64,000 bases of DNA from an uncultured Pelagibacteraceae bacterium (GTDB taxonomy: Bacteria > Pseudomonadota > Alphaproteobacteria > Pelagibacterales > Pelagibacteraceae), in NCBI GenBank assembly GCA_902624075.1, contig CACNWC010000004.1, positions 1 to 64,000 on the forward strand. The letters are read 5' to 3'. Positions 17,136-26,433 of this stretch are shown one piece after another. Each line of letters begins with the position of its first letter. Positions within the stretch are counted from its first letter, which is position 1. The translations under genes were made by a program, and so were the position numbers. Under the pieces are notes generated by a model. The model saw nothing but the letters and a program-made list of their open reading frames with translations. It did no database searches and was not told the origin of the DNA.

Positions 17136-17772
17136 TTAAATCTCTTTTAAGAATTCTATGAGCTTTTTGTCTTAATTCTTCATCTGAATTTTCTAAAGTG
17201 AGAATTTTATTAAAAAATTCTTTTGATTTTTGTTTTTCATTTTTAAAATAAAAAAACTCTGCAATTAAATATAAAGCATGTGATTTCCAAATAGAATCTG
17301 AATTTATTATTGGATTTAAAATTTTTAGCAAATCATTTTCTTCAATATAATCAACATTATATAAGGCTTTTTTATAAATTATTAAGTTTTTAATTTCATT
17401 CTCTAAAGAAGTTTTGTCTATTAAAATATTAAATAGATCATTAATTTCCTCACGATTTTTTATTAAACTATTATCAATAATAAAATAAAGTGCTAAAGGT
17501 GAGTACGTGGGATCTTTCTCTCTTATTATTTTTTTTAACTCTTCTGCTATCAGGTCTGAATTACCATTTGTAAAGTCAATTACAGCAGAGTTATAATGAT
17601 CAGAAATTAGTTTTTTTTTCTTATCACTATATTCAATATAACCAAAGAAACTGAATAAACTTATAATTAAAATTGATATGAATATAATTATTGATTTTTT
17701 ATTATTAATAAAAAAGTTTTTAATTTTTTCATTTTGTGTTCTTTGATTAATTATTGATAAATCCTCATCCAT
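17128..17772 (-). CDS. YfgM-like tetratricopeptide membrane protein
   Basis: 214 residues: a short cytoplasmic N-terminus, one membrane helix at about 28-46 (SIIIFISILIISLFSFFGYI), then a Lys/Glu-rich helical periplasmic domain resembling TPR_21/YfgM ancillary Sec translocon proteins. SALYFII-type helices and a final FFNKILTLENSDEELRQKAH repeat are visible. It starts 2 bases after acnA and overlaps bamB, matching the common yfgM-bamB pairing. The family call rests on topology and neighbour more than on a strong motif. Confidence 0.68.
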   Translation of the reverse strand: MDEDLSIINQRTQNEKIKNFFINNKKSIIIFISILIISLFSFFGYIEYSDKKKKLISDHYNSAVIDFTNGNSDLIAEELKKIIREKDPTYSPLALYFIIDNSLIKNREEINDLFNILIDKTSLENEIKNLIIYKKALYNVDYIEENDLLKILNPIINSDSIWKSHALYLIAEFFYFKNEKQKSKEFFNKILTLENSDEELRQKAHRILKRDLSD

Positions 17773-17774
17773 AT

Positions 17775-20444
17775 CTAAATCATATTTCTTAGAACATATT
17801 GTAATATGCCCCCATTTTTATAATACTCTAATTCATTTTTAGTATCTATCCTACATAATGTTTCTATTTTTTTAATTTCTCCTGATAAATATTTTATTTC
17901 TAATTTAACTTTATTAGATGGATTAAGTCCTTTTTCTAGATCAATAACACTAATCAGTTCTGATCCTTTCAAATTTAAGCTTTTACTATTCATATTATTT
18001 AAAAATTGAAGGGGAAGTATCCCCATTCCTATTAAATTTGATCTATGGATTCTTTCAAAACTTTCTGCAATTACAGCTTTTATACCTAATAATTTTGTAC
18101 CTTTTGCAGCCCAGTCTCTTGAGGAACCTGTGCCATATTCTTTACCACCTATAACAACTAAATCGGTCTTTCTCTTTTTATATTCCATAACCGCATCATA
18201 AACAGGCATGATTTTTTCCTCTGGGTATAATTTAGTAAAGCCCCCCTCTGTTCCTGGTGCCATTTCATTTCTTATTCTTATATTTGCAAAAGTACCTCTC
18301 ATCATAACTTCATGATTACCTCTTCGAGATCCATAAGAATTGTAATCTTTTGGTAAAATTTGATGTTTCATGAAATATTCACCAGTTGGGCTATCTTTTT
18401 GTATATTGCCTGCAGGGGAAATATGATCAGTTGTAACCATATCACCTAGAATTAATAAAGGCCTTGCATCTTTAATTTCTTTAAATCCTTCAGGTTCATC
18501 AGGTAAATTGTCAAAAAAAGGCGGCTTTTTTACATAAGTAGAATTTTCTTTCCAATCATAAATACTACTTTTTTTAGTTTTAATTTCTTGCCATTGTTTT
18601 GGTCCTTCTGAAACATTTGAATATCTTTTAATAAACATATCAGCACTTAAAGAATTTTTTAAAACATCCTCAATTTCTTTATTAGAAGGCCAAATGTCCT
18701 TCATATAAACTTCTTTACCATCTTTATCCTTGCCCAATGAGTCTTTATATAAATCAAAATCCATTCTACCCGCTAAAGCATAAGCAACAACAAGTGGTGG
18801 GGATGCAAGATAATTTGCTTTTATGTGAGGTGAAATTCTACCTTCAAAATTTCTATTACCTGACAAAACTGAAACAGCATAAATATTTTCTTTTTTGATT
18901 GCCTCAACAATATTGTCTGCTAACGGTCCAGAATTTCCGATACAGGTTGTACAACCATAACCAACTAAGTTGAAGCCAAGTTTGTCTAAATAAGTATTTA
19001 AACCTGCTTTTCTTAGATAATCAGTTACAACTTGAGACCCAGGCGCTAATGAAGTTTTTACCCAAGGTTTTACTTTAAGGCCAAGCTCAACTGCTTTTTT
19101 AGCTACCAAGCCTGCACCAATTAATACATTGGGGTTTGATGTATTTGTACAAGAAGTAATTGCTGCAATCAAAATTGAACCATCTTTAATTTCAAAATCA
19201 GTTTCATCAACTTTAGATGAAGAAAAATTCTTTTTATTTGTAATTGAATGAAAATTTTTTTTAAATGAAACTGAAGCATCTGATAATAAAACTTTATCTT
19301 GAGGTCTCTTTGGACCAGAGATTGTTGGAACAATTGTAGACATATCTAATGTTAAAATATCTGAAAATTCCATATCATCACTTGCCCACAAACCCTGTAT
19401 CTTTGCGTATTCTTTGACAACTTTAATAGTCGATTTATCTCTTCCTGAAAATTCTAAATATTTTAATGTTTCTTCATCAATTGGAAAAAAGCCACAAGTT
19501 GCCCCATATTCAGGAGCCATATTTGCAATGGTAGCACGATCAGCGAGAGATAAATTTTTTAATCCATCTCCAAAAAATTCAACAAATTTTCCTACAACAC
19601 CTTTGTCCCTTAGCATTTTCACCACTGTTAATACTAAATCAGTCGCAGTAGTACCTTCAGGCATTTTGCTTTTAATCTCAAATCCAATTACCTCTGGTAT
19701 CAACATTGATATTGGTTGACCCAACATACCAGCTTCAGCTTCAATGCCGCCTACACCCCAGCCTAGTACTGATAATCCATTTACCATAGTTGTATGACTG
19801 TCTGTACCAACAAGTGTATCTGGAAATATATAATCATCACCATTGAATTTTTCTTTCCAAACTACTTTTGATAAATATTCTAAATTTACTTGATGACAAA
19901 TTCCTGTTCCAGGTGGAACAATTCTGAAATTATCAAATGCTTGCTGACCCCATTTTAAAAAAGAATATCTTTCACCATTTCTTTTAAATTCAATTTCTAC
20001 ATTTTTATCAAATGAGTCTGATTTTGCTGATTGATCAACTTGAACCGAATGGTCTATTACTAAATCCACTGATGAAAGTGGATTGATTGTTTTAGGATCT
20101 TTATTTTTTTCTTTTACAGCTTCACGCATTGCTGCTAAATCAGCAACTGCTGGGATACCAGTATAGTCTTGTAGTAAAACTCTGGCTGGCCTGTATGCAA
20201 TTTCTATTTTAGATTTTTTATCCTTCAACCATTGCTTTAATGCCTCTATCTGATTTTTTGTTACAGTTAAATCATCCTCATATCTTAATAGGTTTTCTAA
20301 AAGTACCTTTAAAGATTTCGGTAATCTTGAAATACCCTCTAATCCATTCTGTTCAGCATTTTTTAAAGAATAGAACTTAAATTTTTTACCATCGATGGTA
20401 ATTTCTGAGAGAGATTTATATGAATTTTTTGTCCCTGGTTTCAT
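17775..20444 (-). CDS. acnA: Aconitate hydratase A
   Basis: TCA and glyoxylate cycle enzyme interconverting citrate and isocitrate through a 4Fe-4S cluster. The 889-residue length is typical. Cluster cysteines appear in TSCTNTSNPNVLIGAGL near residue 435 and GYGCTTCIGNSGPL near 500. DTLVGTDSHTTMVNGLGV-type sequence lies near 210, and the swivel domain has GGKEYGTGSSRDWAAKGTKLL near 770. It lies 3 bases after lysE-like and 2 bases before the YfgM-like gene, so a central-metabolism enzyme is embedded in an envelope operon. The plus-strand ORF 19414-19719 is a shadow. Confidence 0.97.
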   Translation of the reverse strand: MKPGTKNSYKSLSEITIDGKKFKFYSLKNAEQNGLEGISRLPKSLKVLLENLLRYEDDLTVTKNQIEALKQWLKDKKSKIEIAYRPARVLLQDYTGIPAVADLAAMREAVKEKNKDPKTINPLSSVDLVIDHSVQVDQSAKSDSFDKNVEIEFKRNGERYSFLKWGQQAFDNFRIVPPGTGICHQVNLEYLSKVVWKEKFNGDDYIFPDTLVGTDSHTTMVNGLSVLGWGVGGIEAEAGMLGQPISMLIPEVIGFEIKSKMPEGTTATDLVLTVVKMLRDKGVVGKFVEFFGDGLKNLSLADRATIANMAPEYGATCGFFPIDEETLKYLEFSGRDKSTIKVVKEYAKIQGLWASDDMEFSDILTLDMSTIVPTISGPKRPQDKVLLSDASVSFKKNFHSITNKKNFSSSKVDETDFEIKDGSILIAAITSCTNTSNPNVLIGAGLVAKKAVELGLKVKPWVKTSLAPGSQVVTDYLRKAGLNTYLDKLGFNLVGYGCTTCIGNSGPLADNIVEAIKKENIYAVSVLSGNRNFEGRISPHIKANYLASPPLVVAYALAGRMDFDLYKDSLGKDKDGKEVYMKDIWPSNKEIEDVLKNSLSADMFIKRYSNVSEGPKQWQEIKTKKSSIYDWKENSTYVKKPPFFDNLPDEPEGFKEIKDARPLLILGDMVTTDHISPAGNIQKDSPTGEYFMKHQILPKDYNSYGSRRGNHEVMMRGTFANIRIRNEMAPGTEGGFTKLYPEEKIMPVYDAVMEYKKRKTDLVVIGGKEYGTGSSRDWAAKGTKLLGIKAVIAESFERIHRSNLIGMGILPLQFLNNMNSKSLNLKGSELISVIDLEKGLNPSNKVKLEIKYLSGEIKKIETLCRIDTKNELEYYKNGGILQYVLRNMI

Positions 20445-20447
20445 ACC

Positions 20448-21038
20448 TTATATATAAAATGTAATTATGCTCAAAAGAAGAAGCCCTGACATAACATAAT
20501 TAAAATATTTAATAAAATTATCATTTGTCGCAAATTTCCTCAAAAATTTGCCAATAAAAGTCCATAATGTAATGCTGCTTAAAGCAAATATAAAGGCTAA
20601 TAAGATAATTTGAGTCGCATAACTAATAAAGTTTTCACCTAATTCAACATAATTTGATACGACAATTATAGTAACAGAAACACCTTTGGGATTAAGATAT
20701 TGAAAAAGAAAGGTTTCAATAAATTTAACAGGATTTTCTTTTCTTGTTTCTTTAGATGCACCAGAAAAAGCAATTTTGTAAGCTAAATATATTAAAAACA
20801 AAGTTCCTAGATATTTTATTACAACCTGTATAATTGGAAAAAGTTTAAATACATTTACTAAACCAATTGATAAAAAAATAACTAATGATGTAAAGCCAAG
20901 TGTTACACCAAGTATGTGTGGAATAGTTTTAGTAAATCCAAAATTAAATCCTGAATATGAAGCAACAACATTATTTGGACCTGGAGTAAATGCTGTAACA
21001 AACCAGAATAAACAAATTGACAATATTTCTGGATGCAT
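20448..21038 (-). CDS. LysE/RhtB-family amino acid exporter
   Basis: Inner-membrane exporter of 196 residues with about six hydrophobic segments. The family signature TAFTPGPNNVVASYSGFNFG is at residues 15-34, and LNPKGVSVTIIVVS near 113 is the second conserved loop. Family members export basic or neutral amino acids and homoserine lactones; the substrate here is unknown. It is tightly packed between csaA (2 bases) and acnA (3 bases). Confidence 0.88.
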   Translation of the reverse strand: MHPEILSICLFWFVTAFTPGPNNVVASYSGFNFGFTKTIPHILGVTLGFTSLVIFLSIGLVNVFKLFPIIQVVIKYLGTLFLIYLAYKIAFSGASKETRKENPVKFIETFLFQYLNPKGVSVTIIVVSNYVELGENFISYATQIILLAFIFALSSITLWTFIGKFLRKFATNDNFIKYFNYVMSGLLLLSIITFYI

Positions 21039-21040
21039 AT

Positions 21041-21382
21041 TTATGCTATTGGGAGACCATTTTCTGATTTTTGAGAAGGGTGAACTAAAATTACCTTTCC
21101 TTCTTTATCAATCGAACCTAAAATTAAAACTTGAGAAACAACGCCTGCAATATTTTTTTCAGGGAAATTACAAATACCTATAACTTGTTTTCCTTTTAAA
21201 TTATCTTCATTATAATAATGAGTTATTTGAGCAGAAGATTGTTTAATTCCAATTTCTTCCCCAAAATCTACTTCAATGACAAGAGACGGTTTTCTGGCTT
21301 TTTCATTTTTCTTAACTGAAATAACAGTTCCCACCCTTATATCCACTTTTTCAAATATATCGTATGTTATTTGTTCTTTCAT
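21041..21382 (-). CDS. csaA: CsaA-like tRNA-binding / chaperone-like protein
   Basis: 113-residue OB-fold protein of the CsaA / tRNA-binding-domain family. FEKVDIRVGTVISV at the start, SLVIEVDFGEEIGIKQSSAQIT in the middle and NFPEKNIAGVVSQVLILG toward the end match the family. Members bind tRNA and have chaperone-like activity. First gene of the minus-strand run; its ATG is only 29 bases from the divergent argE start, no Shine-Dalgarno sequence is visible, and TATATA lies about 8 bases upstream, so a very short or absent leader is possible. Confidence 0.88.
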   Translation of the reverse strand: MKEQITYDIFEKVDIRVGTVISVKKNEKARKPSLVIEVDFGEEIGIKQSSAQITHYYNEDNLKGKQVIGICNFPEKNIAGVVSQVLILGSIDKEGKVILVHPSQKSENGLPIA

Positions 21383-21411
21383 AAAGTCAGTATATATATT
21401 ATTTATTATTC

Positions 21412-22602
21412 ATGAGTACAGAAATTAATTTAGAGGAATTATACAAAAATTCGATTAAAATTTTGACTGATTTGATTGGGTTTAGAACTATCTCTGGTGA
21501 GGATAATAGTAATCTTATAAATTATTGTGAGAAATATCTTCACGAACTAGGTGCTACTTCTTTCAAAACTTTTGATGATGAAAAAAAAAGGGTTAATCTG
21601 TTTGCTACAATTAAAGCAAAAAAACCAAATGGTGTAAAACCAATAATTTTATCTGGTCACACTGATACAGTGCCTGTTTCAAAAAGTTGGAGCACTGATC
21701 CTTTTAAAGCAACTATTAAAGGTGATAAACTTTATGGCAGAGGATCATGTGATATGAAAGGATTTATTGCATGTGCTCTAGCTTTTGCCCCAATTTATTC
21801 CAAAATAGATTTAAATAGAGATATTCATTTTTCATTTACCTTTGATGAAGAAACCGCTTGTTTAGGTGCTCCAATTTTAATTAAAGAATTAGAAAAGAGA
21901 AATATCAAAGACGGAATTTGTATAGTTGGTGAGCCTACAAAAATGAAGATTATTGATGCTCATAAAGGCTGCTACGAATATACTACTTATTTTGAAGGTT
22001 TGGCAGGACACAGCTCAATGCCACACAAAGGTGTTAGTGCAGTTGAATTTGCTTCAAGGTATGCAAATAAGTTAATTGAACTTAGAGAGGAATTAAAAAA
22101 AAGAGTACCTAAAAATTCTATTTTTGACCCACCTTTTTCAACTTTACAAGTTGGAGGAATATTTGGTGGTATTGCTCATAATGTTATTGCAGACAAATGT
22201 CATGTAAATTGGGAAACTCGACCTGTGGTTAAAGAAGATGGAATATTTTTAAATAATGAAATTGATAGATATTCCAATGAAGTTCTTTTACCTGAGATGA
22301 AAAAAGTATTTCCTCAATCAAATATTAGAAAAGAAATTATTGGAGAAGTTATAGGGTTTGATCGTGTTGACAAATCAGAGGCATGTGAATTGGTCTCGAG
22401 TTTAACAGGAGACAACTCAAGGGAAGTAGTTTCTTTTGGGACTGAGGCAGGCTTATTTCAAGAAATAGGAATTAGCACTGTTGTATGCGGCCCTGGATCA
22501 ATTGAACAAGCTCATAAAGTAGATGAATTCATTGAACTTAATGAAATTAAAAAATGTTTAAATTTTTTAAACGGGATAAAATCTAAATCTCTTATAAATT
22601 AA
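21412..22602 (+). CDS. argE: Acetylornithine deacetylase-like M20 peptidase
   Basis: Zinc-dependent M20-family amidohydrolase of 396 residues. Metal-site motifs are LSGHTDTVPVS near residue 80, GRGSCDMKGFIA near 108 and FDEETACLGA near 140; GLAGHSSMPHKGVSAVEFA near 195 is the dimerisation-domain His region. Best match is ArgE, which makes ornithine from N-acetylornithine, but related deacylases with other N-acyl amino acids share these motifs. No other arginine gene is next to it. No Shine-Dalgarno site is visible before the ATG. The 3' end overlaps the convergent aldehyde dehydrogenase by 4 bases. Confidence 0.82.
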   Translation: MSTEINLEELYKNSIKILTDLIGFRTISGEDNSNLINYCEKYLHELGATSFKTFDDEKKRVNLFATIKAKKPNGVKPIILSGHTDTVPVSKSWSTDPFKATIKGDKLYGRGSCDMKGFIACALAFAPIYSKIDLNRDIHFSFTFDEETACLGAPILIKELEKRNIKDGICIVGEPTKMKIIDAHKGCYEYTTYFEGLAGHSSMPHKGVSAVEFASRYANKLIELREELKKRVPKNSIFDPPFSTLQVGGIFGGIAHNVIADKCHVNWETRPVVKEDGIFLNNEIDRYSNEVLLPEMKKVFPQSNIRKEIIGEVIGFDRVDKSEACELVSSLTGDNSREVVSFGTEAGLFQEIGISTVVCGPGSIEQAHKVDEFIELNEIKKCLNFLNGIKSKSLIN

Positions 22603-24035
22603 TTATTCCAACCACCTACAGATTTAACTTCTAAAAATTCCTCGAGGCCATGTTCTCCAGCCTCTCTGCCAATTCCTGAATGTTTAAATCCTCCAAATGG
22701 AGCATCAACTGCTATACCTGCGCCATTAACATCTACCATTCCAGATCTTAGCTTTCTTGCAACTCTCTTTACTTTTTCTTTGTCTTGAGTTTGAATATAA
22801 TTCGTTAAACCATATGGAGTGTCATTAGCTATCTCGATAGCTTCTTCCTCCGTTTCAAATGACATCACAGACAATACAGGACCAAAAATTTCTGTTCTAG
22901 CTATTTCCATCTTGTTGTTTACATCTGCAAATACAGTTGGCTTAACAAAATATCCTTTCTCTAACCCATCTGGTTTACCTGGTCCTCCAGCTACTAATTT
23001 TGCTCCTTCATCAATTCCCTTTTTAATTAAAGTTTGAATCTTGTTATATTGTGTCTCAGAGATAACAGGGCCTATATGTTCACCTTCTTTCTTTGGATCG
23101 CCAACTTCAAAACTTTCTGTGTATTTTTTTAATCTTTTTACAGCTTCATTATACATTGATTTTTCAACAAGCATTCTTGTAGGTGCGTTGCAGGATTGAC
23201 CTGAATTTCTAAAACATCTTAATGCACCTCTTTCAATAGCTTCAGGATCAGCATCTTTAAATATAATATTAGCTCCTTTGCCACCTAACTCTAAACTAAC
23301 TCTTTTAAAATCTTTAGCAGCATTTTGGGAAATTAAGGCACCAGCTCGTGTTGAGCCTGTGAATGAAATCATATTCACATCTGGATGACTTGTTAGTGCA
23401 TCTCCGGTTGTTGCTCCATCTCCATTTACTAAATTAAATACCCCTGATGGAAATTTTGTTTCATCAATCAATTCTGCAAGTATCATTGATGATAATGGAG
23501 CAAGTTCTGAAGGTTTTAAAACCATTGTACATCCAGACGCTATTGCTGGCATCACTTTTAAACAAACTTGATTCATAGGCCAGTTCCAAGGTGTTATTAA
23601 TGCACAAACACCCTTGGGTTCATATATAAGTCTTTGATTAGGAGCATGATCTCCTAATGGTTTTTCAAATTCAAAATTCTTTAAATATCTTATAAAAGAT
23701 TTCAAATGTGCTGCACCTGTTCCTGCTTGAAGTTTCGTTGCAAAATCTTTTGGAGCACCCATTTCTTTTGTGATTGCAGCTGCAATATCTGCCCATCTTT
23801 TTTTATAATTTTCATAAAGTTTTTCTAGTAGTTTAATCCTTTCATCTTTAGTAGAAAATGCCCAAGAACTATATGCTTTCTTAGCAGCGCTTACAGCATC
23901 GTTTACATCTTCAATATTTCCCAAAGATATAACTGCACATTCTTCCTCTGTTGCAGGATTTATTACTTTAATATCTTCTTTACTTTTTGGGGTTACCCAT
24001 TTTCCATTAATGTAAAAATTTTTTTTATTTTCCAT
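22599..24035 (-). CDS. NAD(P)-dependent aldehyde dehydrogenase
   Basis: Aldehyde dehydrogenase superfamily enzyme of 478 residues that oxidises an aldehyde to its acid. Features are ALITPWNWPMNQVCLKVMPA near 140, VLKPSELAPLSS near 172, SFTGSTRAG near 222, the general-base region LELGGKGANII near 247 and the nucleophile in NSGQSCNAPTRM near 280. It lies 20 bases after the agmatinase-family gene on the same strand, so an amino- or guanidino-aldehyde from polyamine-type catabolism is a reasonable substrate guess, not shown by sequence. Confidence 0.93.
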   Translation of the reverse strand: MENKKNFYINGKWVTPKSKEDIKVINPATEEECAVISLGNIEDVNDAVSAAKKAYSSWAFSTKDERIKLLEKLYENYKKRWADIAAAITKEMGAPKDFATKLQAGTGAAHLKSFIRYLKNFEFEKPLGDHAPNQRLIYEPKGVCALITPWNWPMNQVCLKVMPAIASGCTMVLKPSELAPLSSMILAELIDETKFPSGVFNLVNGDGATTGDALTSHPDVNMISFTGSTRAGALISQNAAKDFKRVSLELGGKGANIIFKDADPEAIERGALRCFRNSGQSCNAPTRMLVEKSMYNEAVKRLKKYTESFEVGDPKKEGEHIGPVISETQYNKIQTLIKKGIDEGAKLVAGGPGKPDGLEKGYFVKPTVFADVNNKMEIARTEIFGPVLSVMSFETEEEAIEIANDTPYGLTNYIQTQDKEKVKRVARKLRSGMVDVNGAGIAVDAPFGGFKHSGIGREAGEHGLEEFLEVKSVGGWNN

Positions 24036-24055
24036 AGCAGACTCCTAACCTTTCT

Positions 24056-25015
24056 TTATTTTTTTGCAAACAAATTAGTTAATTCATAAACTATAGTTGC
24101 AGCAGCCAATGAAGTTACTTCTGCATGATCATAGGCTGGTGATACCTCAACAACATCTGCAGAAATTAAATTCATACCTGACAATCCTCTTATTACATTG
24201 ACCATTTCTCTTGTTGTCATTCCTGCAATTTCTGGTGTGCCCGTACCAGGGGCGAACGCTGGATCCAAAACATCAATATCAATTGATAAATATAAAGGAT
24301 TATCCCCTACTCTTTTTTTTATCCTTTCAGCAATTTTATCAGTACCTTCTGTTTGAAATTCATCACAGTGGATTATTTTAAAACCAAAGCTTTCATCATT
24401 TTTAATATCATCTCTGCTGTATAAAGGACCTCTAATACCAACGTGCATTGATGCATTATCTAAAAATAAATTTTCCTCTCTTGCTCTTCTAAAAGGAGTT
24501 CCATGTGTGTAAGGTGCACCAAAATAAGTATCCCAAGTATCTAAATGTGCATCAAAATGAACTAAAGCAACCGGACCTTTATTAATCTTATTTACAGCCT
24601 TTAATAAAGGAAATGCAATTGTATGATCCCCACCTAAACTTATAATACCTCCAGTTTTTTTTAATAATTCAGTTGCACCAACTTCTATTTGCTTGATTGC
24701 TTCATTTATATTAAAAGGATTACAAGTAATATCTCCAGCATCAGCTACTTGTTGAACTTTAAATGGTTCAACATCATAACTTGGATGATAATTAGTTCTT
24801 AAGTGTCTCGAGGCTTGTCTAATACTTTGCGGACCAAACCTTGCCCCTGGTCTGTAGCTTGTACCTGCATCAAAAGGTATTCCTACAATAGCTACATCAC
24901 AGTATTCAACGTCTCGTAATTCTGGCAATCTTGCAAAAGTAGATGGACCAGCAAACCTAGGCACCTTAGTTCCACTTACTGGCTGAATAGGTTCTTTACT
25001 ACTTTTTTTTTTCAT
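24056..25015 (-). CDS. speB: Agmatinase / ureohydrolase-family enzyme
   Basis: Binuclear Mn-dependent ureohydrolase of 319 residues. Metal motifs are GGDHTIAFPLL near 127, HFDAHLDTWD near 151 and SIDIDVLDPAFAPGTGTPE near 245. The family splits the guanidino group from agmatine, guanidinobutyrate, guanidinopropionate or, in some members, guanidine itself; sequence alone does not settle which. The short 20-base gap to the aldehyde dehydrogenase and the nearby Pot-type transporter favour agmatine/polyamine use. Divergent from the HExxH gene across 54 bases, which must contain both promoters. Confidence 0.88.
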   Translation of the reverse strand: MKKKSSKEPIQPVSGTKVPRFAGPSTFARLPELRDVEYCDVAIVGIPFDAGTSYRPGARFGPQSIRQASRHLRTNYHPSYDVEPFKVQQVADAGDITCNPFNINEAIKQIEVGATELLKKTGGIISLGGDHTIAFPLLKAVNKINKGPVALVHFDAHLDTWDTYFGAPYTHGTPFRRAREENLFLDNASMHVGIRGPLYSRDDIKNDESFGFKIIHCDEFQTEGTDKIAERIKKRVGDNPLYLSIDIDVLDPAFAPGTGTPEIAGMTTREMVNVIRGLSGMNLISADVVEVSPAYDHAEVTSLAAATIVYELTNLFAKK

Positions 25016-25069
25016 TGTAAAAAGTCTATCACATTCTTACTATTTGGAATATCTTCAATAATGCTAATT

Positions 25070-25792
25070 ATGAAATTTTTTAAGTTTATTTTATTGTATT
25101 TATTTTTATTTTCTAATGCTAATGCAAATACGATTTATGAATTGATCAAAATACCTCATCTTGAAATTTATAATATTAAAACTGAAAATAAATTGAGATA
25201 TTTATACGCTAAACAACCTTTTACAATTGGAGTAGATAATAATATCAATTGTTTTAATTCACCAAAAAAAGATTTAGAAAAAAAATACGTAATTATAGAG
25301 AGAAACCTAAGGAGATATCCAAAAGATTTTCTCAAAAAAATAAATCTAAAATATATTGTTCTTTGTGAAGATTTATCGATTTCAGGAATTGGAACAGCAG
25401 GTATTCCAGATAATGTTATGAAAACTCTAATTGTAGATATTAAATTTAATGAGAAATATTTTGAAAGAGTTCTTCATCATGAAGTATTTCATATTATAAA
25501 TGACACTTATAAAGAAATATTTAATGAAAAAATCTGGTCATCATTTAATCCTTCAGGATTTAATTATGCTGAGTGCTCTACATGTACAAAAAAAATTGGT
25601 TTGGATACATATTTAAAGACTAATGGTTTTATTACAGAATATTCAAGATCTACTGCATCTGAGGATATGGCTGAAGTATTCTCCCATTTAATGTATGGAG
25701 ATTTACCAGATGAAATTGACCCTATTTTAAAAAAAAAGATAGAGTTTATTAAAAAAGGTATTTTAAAAATTGATAAAAATTTTATTTTATGA
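25070..25792 (+). CDS. Secreted HExxH putative zinc metallopeptidase
   Basis: Exported protein with a signal peptide (MKFFKFILLYLFLFSNANA) and a zinc-protease motif HHEVFHIIND near residue 142. A downstream acidic segment SEDMAEVFSHLMYG near 208 could give the third zinc ligand. A CSTC pair lies near residue 175. Length from the second ATG is 240 residues; I prefer this start because the signal peptide begins there. I recognise no named family beyond a metallopeptidase-like core. Its stop overlaps the cyclophilin start by 4 bases, so the two are coupled and both are probably envelope proteins. Confidence 0.72.
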   Translation: MKFFKFILLYLFLFSNANANTIYELIKIPHLEIYNIKTENKLRYLYAKQPFTIGVDNNINCFNSPKKDLEKKYVIIERNLRRYPKDFLKKINLKYIVLCEDLSISGIGTAGIPDNVMKTLIVDIKFNEKYFERVLHHEVFHIINDTYKEIFNEKIWSSFNPSGFNYAECSTCTKKIGLDTYLKTNGFITEYSRSTASEDMAEVFSHLMYGDLPDEIDPILKKKIEFIKKGILKIDKNFIL

Positions 25793-26433
25793 TTGAGAAA
25801 ATTAAAGCCTCAACATCAGAAAAAATTATATTTATTTTTATTTTAATTTTGGGTTTATTTTCATTAACTTCATTTTTTCTTATAAAAGATAAATGTTTAT
25901 TTGTTAAAAACTATGATCCTGAAAAGATTAGGTTTAAAGATCCGAGTAATATTGCAGTTCTTAATGTTGGTTGTGGAAATGTAATCATAGAATTATATCC
26001 AGAAATCTCACCAAAAGGAGTTGAAAGATTTAAAACTCTTATCAAATCAAAATCATATGATGATGTTGCTTTTCACAGGGTAATTAAAGATAAGCTCGTC
26101 CAGGCTGGTGACTTAGAGTTTGGAAGAAAAGGTAATATTGATTATGGAAAAATTGGAACTGGAAAATCTGGCTTGGGAACTATTAAGTCTGAAATTGAAA
26201 AAGAATTTAAATATTCAAAAGGAAGTGTGGGTTTAGCTAGAACTCAACAATATGATACAGAGGATAGTCAATTTTTTATTATACTTCAGGATGAGCCATT
26301 ATATGAGGGTGAGTTTACTCCAATAGGAAAAGTAATTTATGGAATTAAAGTTTTAGAAAAAATAAAACATTTAGATAAGTCTGAATATGTTCTTAGACCT
26401 GATTTTATTAATTCATTAAGGTTATTTAATTAA
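25789..26433 (+). CDS. Membrane-anchored cyclophilin-type peptidyl-prolyl isomerase
   Basis: 214 residues: one N-terminal membrane helix (about 13-34, IIFIFILILGLFSLTSFFLI) and a periplasmic cyclophilin domain. ELYPEISPKGVERFKTLI, DDVAFHRVIKD (catalytic-Arg region), VQAGD and DSQFFIILQDEPLYEGEFTP are characteristic. It should speed proline isomerisation in exported proteins. Translationally coupled with the HExxH protein, and its 3' end overlaps the convergent beta-oxidation gene by 8 bases. Confidence 0.9.
   Translation: MIEKIKASTSEKIIFIFILILGLFSLTSFFLIKDKCLFVKNYDPEKIRFKDPSNIAVLNVGCGNVIIELYPEISPKGVERFKTLIKSKSYDDVAFHRVIKDKLVQAGDLEFGRKGNIDYGKIGTGKSGLGTIKSEIEKEFKYSKGSVGLARTQQYDTEDSQFFIILQDEPLYEGEFTPIGKVIYGIKVLEKIKHLDKSEYVLRPDFINSLRLFN

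Noticed and set aside
21412-22602. ArgE-like gene as the DoeB partner of the DoeA-like gene
   Set aside because: It has M20-family zinc motifs, whereas DoeB/EutE belongs to the AstE/AspA family, and it is over 10 kb away on the other strand.
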